Shown here piece by piece: positions 7,840 through 15,388 of a stretch of 64,000 nucleotides of DNA. This DNA comes from Cellulomonas sp. URHD0024 (GTDB lineage Bacteria; Actinomycetota; Actinomycetes; Actinomycetales; Cellulomonadaceae). Positions within the stretch are counted from its first letter, which is position 1. Each line of letters opens with the position of its first letter. The stretch is from assembly GCF_000426185.1 (NCBI RefSeq), contig NZ_KE384506.1, positions 1 to 64,000 on the forward strand. The letters run 5' to 3'. A program made the position numbers and the translations under genes. The notes under the pieces were generated by a model that searched no databases, was not told where the DNA came from, and saw nothing but the letters and a program-made list of their open reading frames with translations.

Positions 7840-8943
7840 GTGACCGTTGACGTCGCGCCGCTGTTCACGCCCTTCCAGCTGGGAAGCCTGCAGCTACCCA
7901 ACCGCTTCGTGATGGCTCCGATGACGCGCGAGTTCTCCCCGGGAGGCATCCCGGGTGCGGACGTAGCCGCCTACTACGCCCGTCGCGCCGCAGGTCACGT
8001 CGGGCTCATCGTCACCGAGGGGACCTTCATCGACCACGCGGCCGCCGGCGACAGGACGGATGTGCCGCAGTTCTACGGCACGCAGGCCCTGCAGGCGTGG
8101 CGGGAGGTGGCGCAGGCGGTACATGCCGCCGGCGGCCGGATCGTGCCGCAGCTATGGCACCGCGGCGCCCAGCGCCCCCCCGGCAGCGGCCCCCACCCGG
8201 AAACGGGCTCAATCAGCCCCTCGGGCAGCTACCCGGGTCTGACCGACTCCCAGGCCATGTCGGTCGTTGACATCGACGAGGTCATCGCCTCCTACGCCCG
8301 AGCCGCCGCCGATGCGCAGCGCCTGGGCTTTGATGGCATCGAGCTGCATGGAGCGCATGGCTACCTCCTCGACCAGTTCCTCTGGTCGGGCACCAACCTC
8401 CGCACCGACCTCTACGGCGGTGGACCCGCTGCCCGAGCGCGCTTCGCCGCCGAAGTCGTCGCTGCCTGCCGAGCCGCTACCAGCGCTACGTTCCCCATCA
8501 TCTTCCGTCTCTCGAACTGGAAGGCTGGTGACTACCACGCCCGCCTGGCGCAAACGCCCCACGAGCTGGAAGCACTCCTGACACCCCTGCTCGCCGCCGG
8601 AGTGGACGTCTTCCACGCCTCCACCCGACGGCACTTCGAGCCTGCCCTCCCGGGCTCACCCCTCGGCTTGGCTGGCTGGGTCAGGAAGATCACCGCCAAA
8701 CCCACGATCACCGTCGGAGGGGTGGGGCTCGACGGCGACCTCATGACTGCCTACACCACCGGAGGCCGCGCCCGCACGGTGCCGCTGGATCAGTTGCTAG
8801 ATCAGTTCAACGATGGGCAGTTCGATCTCGTCGCTGTCGGGCGAGCACTGCTCAGCGACCCCGAGTGGGTCCTCAAGGTGCAGCAGGGCCGATTCCAAGA
8901 CCTGCGCTCCTTCGACGCTGCCGATCGTCAGAAGCTTGCCTGA
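7840..8943 (+). CDS. Old yellow enzyme (NADH:flavin oxidoreductase)
   Basis: A 367-residue FMN-dependent TIM-barrel ene-reductase. I chose GTG 7840 because 'aaggag' precedes it; the frame open from 7750 has no ribosome site and runs through the operator. Visible family elements are 'RFVMAPMTRE' at the first strand, 'PQLWHRG' with the substrate-side His, 'GFDGIELHGAHGYLLDQF' and 'NLRTDLYGG', which are diagnostic of OYE. Enzymes of this group reduce activated C=C bonds (quinones, maleimides, nitro esters) with NAD(P)H, often in electrophile detoxification. The divergent ArsR-type regulator with its operator suggests electrophile- or quinone-induced expression. Confidence 0.93.
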   Translation: MTVDVAPLFTPFQLGSLQLPNRFVMAPMTREFSPGGIPGADVAAYYARRAAGHVGLIVTEGTFIDHAAAGDRTDVPQFYGTQALQAWREVAQAVHAAGGRIVPQLWHRGAQRPPGSGPHPETGSISPSGSYPGLTDSQAMSVVDIDEVIASYARAAADAQRLGFDGIELHGAHGYLLDQFLWSGTNLRTDLYGGGPAARARFAAEVVAACRAATSATFPIIFRLSNWKAGDYHARLAQTPHELEALLTPLLAAGVDVFHASTRRHFEPALPGSPLGLAGWVRKITAKPTITVGGVGLDGDLMTAYTTGGRARTVPLDQLLDQFNDGQFDLVAVGRALLSDPEWVLKVQQGRFQDLRSFDAADRQKLA

Positions 8944-9092
8944 CCTAACCACCCGCTCAGCTAGGGCGAGTGGTGCCACGGTCGCTGACACAGAGCCACC
9001 ACGACCACGACGCGCACCTGTCGGTGCCAGCCCGACGGACGGGCATAGCGGCCCGGTCGGTGATCGGTCGGTGAACGCCGACGCCGGTGAGG

Positions 9093-9305
9093 TCAGCGGA
9101 TGCGAGTCCCACCCAACCGGGGCCGCACGACGTAGACCGCCGCCACCAGCATCGTCACGCCGACCCCGGCGATGGGTACGTAGTGGGCGAGGTGCTCGAC
9201 CAGGCCCTCGTTGTTCACCAGGTTCACCAGGCTGCCGGTGGACCCCTTCACCTTCGTCGGTTCGATCAGGTCGGCGATCCCCTTGACCTTATTCGGCACG
9301 CTCAT
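9093..9305 (-). CDS. Small single-pass membrane protein, 70 aa
   Basis: A 70-residue protein with a soluble N-terminal half ('KVKGIADLIEPTKVKG') and one hydrophobic segment ('HYVPIAGVGVTMLVAAVYVV', about residues 42-61), ending in a basic tail. A strong 'ggagg' ribosome site lies about 7 bp before the ATG, which is the main reason to believe it. I do not recognise a family. It stands alone, convergent with the OYE gene and divergent from the lipoprotein at 9697. Function unknown. Confidence 0.55.
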   Translation of the reverse strand: MSVPNKVKGIADLIEPTKVKGSTGSLVNLVNNEGLVEHLAHYVPIAGVGVTMLVAAVYVVRPRLGGTRIR

Positions 9306-9696
9306 GCTGAGTCCTCCGGATGCTGAACGACGGGCCGGGACACGGGGTGGTCGCCCGGCCCGTCGCGGCCGACCACTCGACGCATCGTCGCTGGGTGATG
9401 TCCCGGTTCGCGATACGCAACATCGCGTATCGACCCTCCGGCGGTGGCTCGTTCCCGCCTCGAGCTCGCCGGCAGGGGCGTTGCGGGTGCAGTTCGCTCA
9501 CGGGACACTCGGGGAAGGTCACACCTGCGGTGAGGGCACACGTCAATGAGCAGCGACGTCGACGACCAGTTCAGCCATCGGGCGTTGCCGGGACTGGTCA
9601 AAGTACGAAGCCGCTCGCGGGTCCCTCCACCGGCACAGGCCACCGGTCAAAGTCCGTGGCCCACTGCGCGCATGCCTTCCTCCCCGGGTTGCTCCT
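9306..9696. other. Gene-free stretch upstream of lipoprotein 2
   Basis: About 390 bp with no convincing gene. Near 9597 and 9644 it carries two copies of 'ggtcaaagt', 47 bp apart. The motif recurs near 6133, 7367 and, inverted, near 10557. This stretch should contain the promoter for the lipoprotein at 9697. Confidence 0.35.
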
Positions 9697-10341
9697 GTGA
9701 CCCAGCCGGGGCCGACGACGGTCAAGACCGACCGACCGGCAGCCGATCCGACCAAGGTGTCCAAGGTCCTCAGCATCACCGCCACCATCGCGCTCGGCCT
9801 CACGCTCACCGCATGCAGCCCAGCCCACACCACTCTGAACCCTCAGTCGACCCAGCCAGCAGCCGAGGCCCCGGCCCCCGCCCCGACCGCTGGCCAGTTC
9901 CTCACGACCGTCGCCGAGTCGGACGCAGCCAAGGCTGCCGGCCTGCAGGTCTTCCCGATGTCCACGGACGGCCTCATTGCCTTCGACCCGACCCAGCCAC
10001 TGCCCGAGGTAATCAAGGCAGACATCGCAGCACCGGTCATCGAGGTCCTGCGCACGTCGCCCGGCTCAACCTCCCTGTACTCGTCCGCCCACGAGGCCGC
10101 GGCGAGCGCAACGGAGACCACGGGCCGCAAGGTCATCGTGGTCTTCGCCCACGAGGGCATGATCGACCCCGACGCCGAGGAGACGACAATGCTGTACTCG
10201 GCTTACTCGTTCGACCAGAACACCGAGCTCGGCGCAGCGAGCGTCTCGGCGTCGCTCGACCAAACGCTGGCTACAACCCAGGCGTGGGTCACGGCCCAGC
10301 CCGACGCCTCCGCGTACGAGATCGTCGTGGCGGTTGGATAA
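9697..10341 (+). CDS. Putative secreted lipoprotein, paralog 2
   Basis: A 214-residue lipoprotein read from GTG 9697. The N-terminal region is unusually long before the hydrophobic core; the lipobox 'LTLTAC' puts the lipidated Cys at residue 40. The mature domain matches that of the gene at 6536: 'DAAKAAGLQVFPMSTDG', 'TQPLPEVIKADI' and 'DASAYEIVVAVG'. The first 40 codons are nearly identical in DNA to those of the gene at 10641, whose mature domain is different. The family is not recognised. It is expected on the outer face of the membrane. Confidence 0.75.
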   Translation: MTQPGPTTVKTDRPAADPTKVSKVLSITATIALGLTLTACSPAHTTLNPQSTQPAAEAPAPAPTAGQFLTTVAESDAAKAAGLQVFPMSTDGLIAFDPTQPLPEVIKADIAAPVIEVLRTSPGSTSLYSSAHEAAASATETTGRKVIVVFAHEGMIDPDAEETTMLYSAYSFDQNTELGAASVSASLDQTLATTQAWVTAQPDASAYEIVVAVG

Positions 10342-10640
10342 ATAGCTCACAGCTGCTGGGCGGCGTCCGCGGCAGCGGCAGCGGCAGCCTGCTCACGCCG
10401 CGCCCCGCGCGGTATGTCCCCCCAATCTCTCGGCACAAAGCCCTACGTTGAATGTGGCGGACGGGCGATTCGAGGCCGCCTCTCAGCGAGGCCTCGCGCG
10501 CGTCACCTCGGCACGTGTCGAGATGCAGGACAGGTTGACCGAAGCTGAGCGTCGTACTTTGACCACCGGGAGTCGGGCGCGCGCGGTCGATCAGAGTCCG
10601 GACCGATGGAGCACCCCAACCTCGTCCCGGGGTGAGTCCT
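10342..10640. other. Intergenic stretch with repeat element
   Basis: About 300 bp between lipoproteins 2 and 3. It contains TGTCGAGATGC (10516-10526), followed by 'cgtactttgacc' near 10553 and a degenerate 'ggtcgatcagagtccgg' near 10588. This is the same order of motifs as near 7294-7380 and 6060-6140. No gene seen. Confidence 0.45.
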
Positions 10641-11234
10641 GTGGCCCAGTCGGGTCTGACGACGGTCAAGACCGACCCGCCGGCAGCCGATCCGACCAGG
10701 GTGTCCAAGTTTCTCAGCATCACCGCCACCATCGCGCTCGGCCTCACGCTCACCGCATGCAGCCCAGGTTCGGACATCTCGGCCGATCATCCGACCAGCA
10801 AGCCTGCCGCAGCGGCTCCCGTCGAGACCGCGGCCCCGGTCGTGGAGACCCCGGCCGCACCCGTCGCGGACGAGTTCTCGCAGGTCATCAACGGCACCCT
10901 CATCCAGGGCACCCCGGAGGCGCCGGTCCGCATCGGCACCGACACCCCCGGCCAGGCGCCGGCCGCCGAGGCTGGCTTTGTTGCCGGCCCTGGCGGCGGC
11001 GACTACGTGGTGGCGAACAACAAGTACGCCGTGTCGGTCTCGCCGACTGAGGGCGGCTACAAGTGGAAGGTGTTCGGCATGAGCGAGCACGGCAGCTACC
11101 GCGACCTCGCGCACGGCGGCTACAACGAGACCGAGCCGTACCCGTCGGCTCAGGCGGCGCTCGACGCTCCGAAGGTTGTCGACGGCCGCACGCTCGACCG
11201 CGCCGAGTACATCCTCATCGTGGTCAACCGATAG
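10641..11234 (+). CDS. Putative secreted lipoprotein, paralog 3 (shared leader, different mature domain)
   Basis: A 197-residue lipoprotein. GTG 10641 aligns exactly with the start of the gene at 9697; a GTG at 10632 is an alternative. Codons for the leader up to the lipobox 'LTLTAC' (Cys40) are almost identical to paralog 2. After it comes a Pro/Ala/Val-rich linker and a distinct C-terminal domain with 'GGDYVVANNKYAVSV', 'GGYKWKVFGMSEHGSY' and 'DRAEYILIVVNR'. I do not recognise the domain. A strong hairpin follows the stop. This looks like exchange of a common leader between secreted proteins. Confidence 0.75.
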   Translation: MAQSGLTTVKTDPPAADPTRVSKFLSITATIALGLTLTACSPGSDISADHPTSKPAAAAPVETAAPVVETPAAPVADEFSQVINGTLIQGTPEAPVRIGTDTPGQAPAAEAGFVAGPGGGDYVVANNKYAVSVSPTEGGYKWKVFGMSEHGSYRDLAHGGYNETEPYPSAQAALDAPKVVDGRTLDRAEYILIVVNR

Positions 11235-11247
11235 TCCCCGACTCACG

Positions 11248-11281
11248 CAGAAGGGCCCCCGGATTTCCGGGGGCCCTTCTG
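11248..11281. terminator. Strong hairpin terminator between convergent genes
   Basis: A perfect 16-bp inverted repeat, CAGAAGGGCCCCCGGA (11248-11263) and its complement (11266-11281), starts 13 bp after lipoprotein 3. It lies just before the end of the minus-strand remnant at 11292, so it can serve both directions. The central AT pairs form the loop. Confidence 0.85.
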
Positions 11282-11291
11282 CTGTCGTGCG

Positions 11292-11610
11292 CTACCAGAC
11301 CAGCGGTCCCATGGGGCCGGCCGAGCCGCTGGTGCGCGTGCAACTGCCAGGGTGCGCCGCGATCGACAGTGTTCCCGTGGCTGTCACGTCGTTCTCGTAG
11401 ATGCCGTTGGGCTCGTCCGCGCCAGCCGCCGTGACGTACCACTTCAGAAGGCACGTGTTGACCGCGGAGTGCCGGACCAGCCAGTTCGATGCGGAGCCCG
11501 GCGTGATGTAGACGCCAATGGCCGGGCACCCGTCGTTGTCGCCCCAGCCGGTCGGTGTGAACGGCACCTTGATGACGTTCCCGCCGCAGTCGTCGTCACC
11601 GGAGTAGGAC
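11292..11610 (-). pseudogene. 3' remnant of an unrecognised, probably secreted protein
   Basis: The minus strand from about 11610 to the TAG at 11292 encodes a plausible C-terminal half: 'SYSGDDDCGGNVIKVPF', 'GWGDNDGCPAIGVYITPG', 'NTCLLKWYVTAAG' and 'AHPGSCTRTSG'. It has four cysteines in an extracellular-like, Gly/Thr/Ser-rich context. No start codon or signal peptide is joined to it in frame. Upstream, the DNA switches to an inverted hydrolase fragment. I read it as a truncated gene. No family recognised. Confidence 0.5.
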
Positions 11611-12197
11611 TTGTTGGTGGGGCACTCGCTCGGTGGTCTCGTGGCGCTTCGTACGGCGTTGGCGCGCCCGGAGAAGGTGTGGGCCTTGGTGCTTGAGGAC
11701 CCTGCCAGGCCCGCTGGCGGCGGCCTCGGCCAGGAGTTCGTCGCGGCGAACGACGCCTTCATCGACTCCATGAGCGACATGGACCGCCACCCCGAGCGTG
11801 TGGAGCTGATGCTGGCCCAGACGACGTGGAGCCGGAGCGAGGTAGAAGCCTGGGCGGCCTGCAAGCCAGCCGTCGACCGCCAGTACGTCCGACGAGGCCT
11901 GTCGCTCGGCGATGCCGCGTGGGAGGAGCTCTTCAAGCGCAACCGGCTCGCTCAGCGCATCGACGATGGCGACGACGTCGCTGAGGAGGACCGCGGAAGC
12001 GTCCACCAGCTCGTCCTCGGTCATGCGCGGCGAGAGTCCATGACCTCGCAGATCGGGCGCGTGCAAGTCCCACCGACCACCCCAGTGGCTCACCAGGTGC
12101 GGCCAGGCCGTCCCCGCCTCGGTCACCCATGCACCAGCAGGACCGGGCCGGCGGCCGGATCTCCGTACCGGTGGACTTTGAGTGGCTGCACCGACAC
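11611..12197 (-). pseudogene. Scrambled alpha/beta hydrolase (frameshift plus apparent internal inversion)
   Basis: Three pieces of one alpha/beta hydrolase are visible. On the minus strand, a start near 12191-12197 (GTG after 'ggagg') gives '..VHRYGDPAAGPVLLVHG' and stops at 12123. One base earlier in frame the reading continues 'VTEAGTAWPHLVSHW', 'DLHAPDLRGHGLS' and 'VAIVDALSEPVAL', ending near 11945. The next expected part, with the nucleophile elbow 'LVGHSLGGLVALRTAL' and on to 'AAWEELFKR', is on the plus strand at 11611-11940. So there is a one-base frameshift near 12126, and 11611-11944 reads inverted. The C-terminal third with the catalytic His is not found. Confidence 0.7.
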
Positions 12198-12489
12198 CTC
12201 CGCAGGCAACGCACCGCCCGGGAATCGGGACAAGAGCTGGTGGCAAGCGACGCGAACGACGAGGCGGCGGTGAGACCAGCGCGGGTGCGGCGGCGGGGTC
12301 GTAGCACGGCACGGGCGGTCGTTGTATCCGGCATATGACAGCGGTGGTGGTATGTCCCCCAAGCCATCGAATCGGACACATCGGGTAGTTAAACTAGGAC
12401 GCTCGTTCAGAAAAAGAACCCTGCATCTCGACAGCACCTGCATCTCAGTTGCAGTTGCATCAGCCTGCATCTCGGCAATCGGCGGGTCG
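12198..12489. other. Gene-free stretch with repeats, downstream of dnaB
   Basis: About 290 bp between the hydrolase remnant and the dnaB stop. It contains a second copy of 'tcgggtagtt-aactagg' (near 12381-12398; first copy near 5996) and GCATCTCGACA (12423-12433). Two shorter 'tgcatctc' copies follow, near 12440 and 12467. No gene and no obvious dnaB terminator. Confidence 0.4.
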
Positions 12490-15087
12490 TCAGGCCTGCA
12501 TGTCCACAAAACGCGAGTAGTGCCCCTGGAACGCGACGACCAGCGTGTCGGTCGGCCCGTTTCGGTGCTTGGCGACGATGACGTCGGCCTCGCCGGCGCG
12601 AGGGGACTCCTTCTCGTAGGCGTCCTCGCGGTGGAGCAGGATGACGATGTCGGCGTCCTGCTCGATCGAGCCCGACTCACGCAGGTCGCTCATCTGCGGG
12701 CGCTTGTCCGTGCGCTGCTCGGCGCCACGGTTCAGCTGGCTGATGGCGATGACCGGGACCTCGAGCTCCTTGGCCAGCAGCTTGAGGGCTCGGGAGAACT
12801 CGGAGACCTCCTGCTGACGGGACTCGACGCGCTTGCCCGACGACATCAGCTGCAGATAGTCGATGACGACGAGCTTGAGGTCGTGGCGCTGCTTGAGGCG
12901 CCGGCACTTGGCGCGGATCTCCATCAGGGACATGTTCGGTGAGTCGTCGATGAAGAGCGGCGCCTCGGAGATCTTGCCCATGGTCGCGGCGATCTTGGCC
13001 CAGTCGTCCTCGCCCATCTGACCGTTGCGCAGCTTCTGCAGGTGCACGCGTGCCTCGGCGGAGAGCAGGCGCATGGTGATCTCGTTGCGGCTCATCTCGA
13101 GCGAGAACACGACGGACGTCATGTTGTGCTTGATCGACGCCGACCGGGCGATGTCGATGCCCATGGTCGAGTTGTGCGTCGGGATCATCGAGCGGCTCGC
13201 GAGGTACAGGTGCGACTCGTGATCGATCTGCACGCACCGCACGGGAACGCTCTCGATGGGCTCGACCGACACGATGAAGCGCTGCGTCAGCCGAGCGGTC
13301 GAGGGACGGCGACGCTCCTTGTGGACCAGGCGCTTGCGCTCCAGGGCGAAGACGTCGTCATCGGTCGTGAAGGTGAGCATGAAAGCCGTCGACGAGTCCG
13401 CAGAGCGGCCGTTGACCGGCCTCGTCGACCAGCCGGTGCGATAGCCGAGCGAGTGCACGAGCTCCCGGACGTCCTCTGCGAGGCGTCGGTTGGTGAGCGA
13501 GATCTGCACGCTCCCGGTCGGGTTCACGGTGCCGTCCGTGTCGAGCAGTCCGGCAAGCAGGTCCCGGCGCTGGGCCTCGGACGCCCGCAGGTACGACGCC
13601 GGGATGTGCTTGGCGCCGAGCGCCCCCAGGGTCCGGAGCCGGCCGTGCACCGTGCCGTTCGCGTCGTGGCAGGCCTGGCACCGCAGGAGGCCGGTCGTCG
13701 CGACACGGCACTCCGGGCAGGTCGGCACGGCTACCGGAGCCGAGAGCGTCTTGACCTTGCCCCCGCAGGAGCGACCGCAGGTGCGGACCTGGGACCGGCG
13801 GGGCACCAACGCCGTGCGACACACCTCGCATGAGCGCTCAGGGACGGGATCGACGGGAAGCTGAATCTGATAGAGCCGCGCCGGCCCGGCACCGGCCGCG
13901 CCCATGTCGAGAGCGACCAGACCACGGCCTTCGATCATCATCGCGATCTCCGGGTCCGCGCTCGTGAATCGCGCGGAGGCGGAATGCCCGTCACCGAGCC
14001 AGACGCCTAGCGCGTAGGGATCGATCGGCAGCCTTGCCGCCTGCAGATCCAGTGGGCGCGCAGTGGTGATCGAGTGGTTCGCACGGCCGTCGGCAGTGTC
14101 GCAGCGGGCCGTCGCGTGGATCTCCTCCGTGGTGCGGATGCCGGAGACCGGTCCGGAGATGCCGCGGCGCTCGGCGCGCGTGCTCGTCTCCCACTCGTGC
14201 CAGGCGTCAGCGACGATCTCGGTGCCGTCGTCGAACGTCACGCGGTACGTCGGCCGCCCGGTCATCACACCGGTCGCGGCGACAACGCGGGTCGGGGTGC
14301 CGTCGGAGGCGATCAGCAGGTCACCCACCTGGACCGACCCCATCGTCGTCCAGCCGGTCGGCGTCGGCAGCGGCGTGTCGAGCGCGAGCGCCTTGCCGAT
14401 GGCGGGGCGAGCCGCCAAGACGATCATCTGCCCGGGGTGCAGTCCGTTGGTCAACCGGTCCAGGTCAGAGAAGCCCGTCGGCACGCCGATCATGCCCTCG
14501 CCGCGGTGACCCGCGGCCTCGATCTCGTCGACCGTGCCACCGATGATGTCGCCGAGGATCAGGTAGTCCTCCGACGAGCGCCGCTCGGTGACGGCGTAGA
14601 CCTCGGCCTGCGCGTTGTTCACGATCTCGTCGACGTCGCCGCCGTCGGTCCCGTAGCCGAGCTGCACGATGCGCGTACCGGCCTCGACGAGCTTGCGCAG
14701 CACGGACCGCTCGCGCACGATCCGCGCGTAGTAGCCGGCGTTCGCGGCGGTCGGGACCGACGAGATCAGCGTGTGCAGGTAGGGCGCCCCGCCGATGCGA
14801 CCGATCTCGCCGCGCTTGGTCAGCTCGTCGGCGACGGTGATCGCGTCAGCGGGCTCGCCGCGGCCGTAGAGGTCGAGGATCGCGTCGTAGACCACCTCGT
14901 GCGCGGGGCGGTAGAAGTCGGTGCCGCGGATCTGCTCGACGACGTCGGCGATCGCGTCCTTGGAGATCATCATTCCGCCGAGCACCGAGCGCTCGGCGTC
15001 GAGGTCCTGCGGCGGGGTCCGGTCGTAGCCGCCGCCACCCCGGTTCGAGCCGGCCGGCGCGCCGTACTCGAGCTCTTCGATCGTCAT
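12490..15087 (-). CDS. dnaB: Replicative DNA helicase DnaB with in-frame intein
   Basis: An 865-residue precursor of the hexameric replicative helicase that unwinds DNA ahead of the replisome. Start ATG 15087 ('MTIEELEYG') follows a 'gggga' site. The N-extein (1-232) carries the primase-interacting domain and runs to 'ARPAIGK'. The C-extein (640-865) resumes 'STMGIDIAR' and contains Walker B 'KLVVIDYLQLM' and 'ISQLNRGAEQRTDKRP'. The 407-residue intein splits the Walker A motif between Lys and Ser, so unspliced protein cannot bind ATP. Spliced DnaB would be 458 residues, the normal length. Confidence 0.96.
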   Translation of the reverse strand: MTIEELEYGAPAGSNRGGGGYDRTPPQDLDAERSVLGGMMISKDAIADVVEQIRGTDFYRPAHEVVYDAILDLYGRGEPADAITVADELTKRGEIGRIGGAPYLHTLISSVPTAANAGYYARIVRERSVLRKLVEAGTRIVQLGYGTDGGDVDEIVNNAQAEVYAVTERRSSEDYLILGDIIGGTVDEIEAAGHRGEGMIGVPTGFSDLDRLTNGLHPGQMIVLAARPAIGKALALDTPLPTPTGWTTMGSVQVGDLLIASDGTPTRVVAATGVMTGRPTYRVTFDDGTEIVADAWHEWETSTRAERRGISGPVSGIRTTEEIHATARCDTADGRANHSITTARPLDLQAARLPIDPYALGVWLGDGHSASARFTSADPEIAMMIEGRGLVALDMGAAGAGPARLYQIQLPVDPVPERSCEVCRTALVPRRSQVRTCGRSCGGKVKTLSAPVAVPTCPECRVATTGLLRCQACHDANGTVHGRLRTLGALGAKHIPASYLRASEAQRRDLLAGLLDTDGTVNPTGSVQISLTNRRLAEDVRELVHSLGYRTGWSTRPVNGRSADSSTAFMLTFTTDDDVFALERKRLVHKERRRPSTARLTQRFIVSVEPIESVPVRCVQIDHESHLYLASRSMIPTHNSTMGIDIARSASIKHNMTSVVFSLEMSRNEITMRLLSAEARVHLQKLRNGQMGEDDWAKIAATMGKISEAPLFIDDSPNMSLMEIRAKCRRLKQRHDLKLVVIDYLQLMSSGKRVESRQQEVSEFSRALKLLAKELEVPVIAISQLNRGAEQRTDKRPQMSDLRESGSIEQDADIVILLHREDAYEKESPRAGEADVIVAKHRNGPTDTLVVAFQGHYSRFVDMQA
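13171..14391 (-). mobile_element. DnaB intein, class-3 (WCT) type with LAGLIDADG endonuclease and Zn-ribbon insert
   Basis: A 407-residue intein between Walker A Lys232 and Ser640 of the precursor. It begins with Ala, not Cys or Ser ('ALALDTPLPTPTGW'), and ends 'IPTHN' before Ser+1. The class-3 triplet is present: Trp67 two residues after the block B His65 ('WHEW'), Cys386 in block F ('RCVQIDHESH') and Thr405 before His-Asn. In class 3 the block F Cys starts splicing in place of residue 1. A homing endonuclease is present: block C 'LGVWLGDGH' (128-136) and block E 'LLAGLLDTDG' (278-287). Between them sit two CxxC-CxxxC and CxxC-CxxC modules (Cys188/191/205/209 and 225/228/238/241). Confidence 0.9.
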
Positions 15088-15388
15088 CGCTTCCCCATCG
15101 TCATCGTTCGAACATATGTACTCTGGGGGTGTGACACTCGCCCGCGCGAGGCCCACAGAACGTCTCGCACTTGGACGGTAGGCGGGATTGGGCGCACGTC
15201 CAAACGCAGTCTCCGGACCCTGTGCGGCGTGCTGTGGACGGCCGCCGAAAGCTGTCGATGGCCTGTGGATAACATTGGCGAGTTGCCCACAGACCGTGGA
15301 CAGAGGTGTGGACGACGACGTGGTTTCGCCACGGTACGGCGCCTGGACCGGCATAAACGCTGAGTTCTTCCTGTGGATCGAGGAAAGG
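15088..15388. other. dnaB-MATE divergent intergenic region
   Basis: A 300-bp divergent region that must hold promoters for dnaB and the MATE gene. It is notable for a cluster of DnaA-box-like sites (see separate entry). No gene seen. Confidence 0.6.
15233..15380. promoter_or_regulatory. Cluster of DnaA-box-like 9-mers next to dnaB
   Basis: Six sites lie in 148 bp: TGTGGACGG (15233-15241), the perfect consensus TGTGGATAA (15264-15272), TTGCCCACA (15283-15291), CGTGGACAG (15295-15303), TGTGGACGA (15307-15315) and TGTGGATCG (15372-15380). The consensus box is TTATCCACA, or TTGTCCACA in actinobacteria. The density is like that in oriC. DnaA binding is inferred. Confidence 0.6.

Noticed and set aside
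14389..14391. The Ala at intein position 1 as a sequencing error or a dead intein
   Set aside because: The Trp, Cys and Thr residues of the class 3 triplet and the terminal His-Asn with Ser+1 are all present, so a non-nucleophilic first residue is expected.
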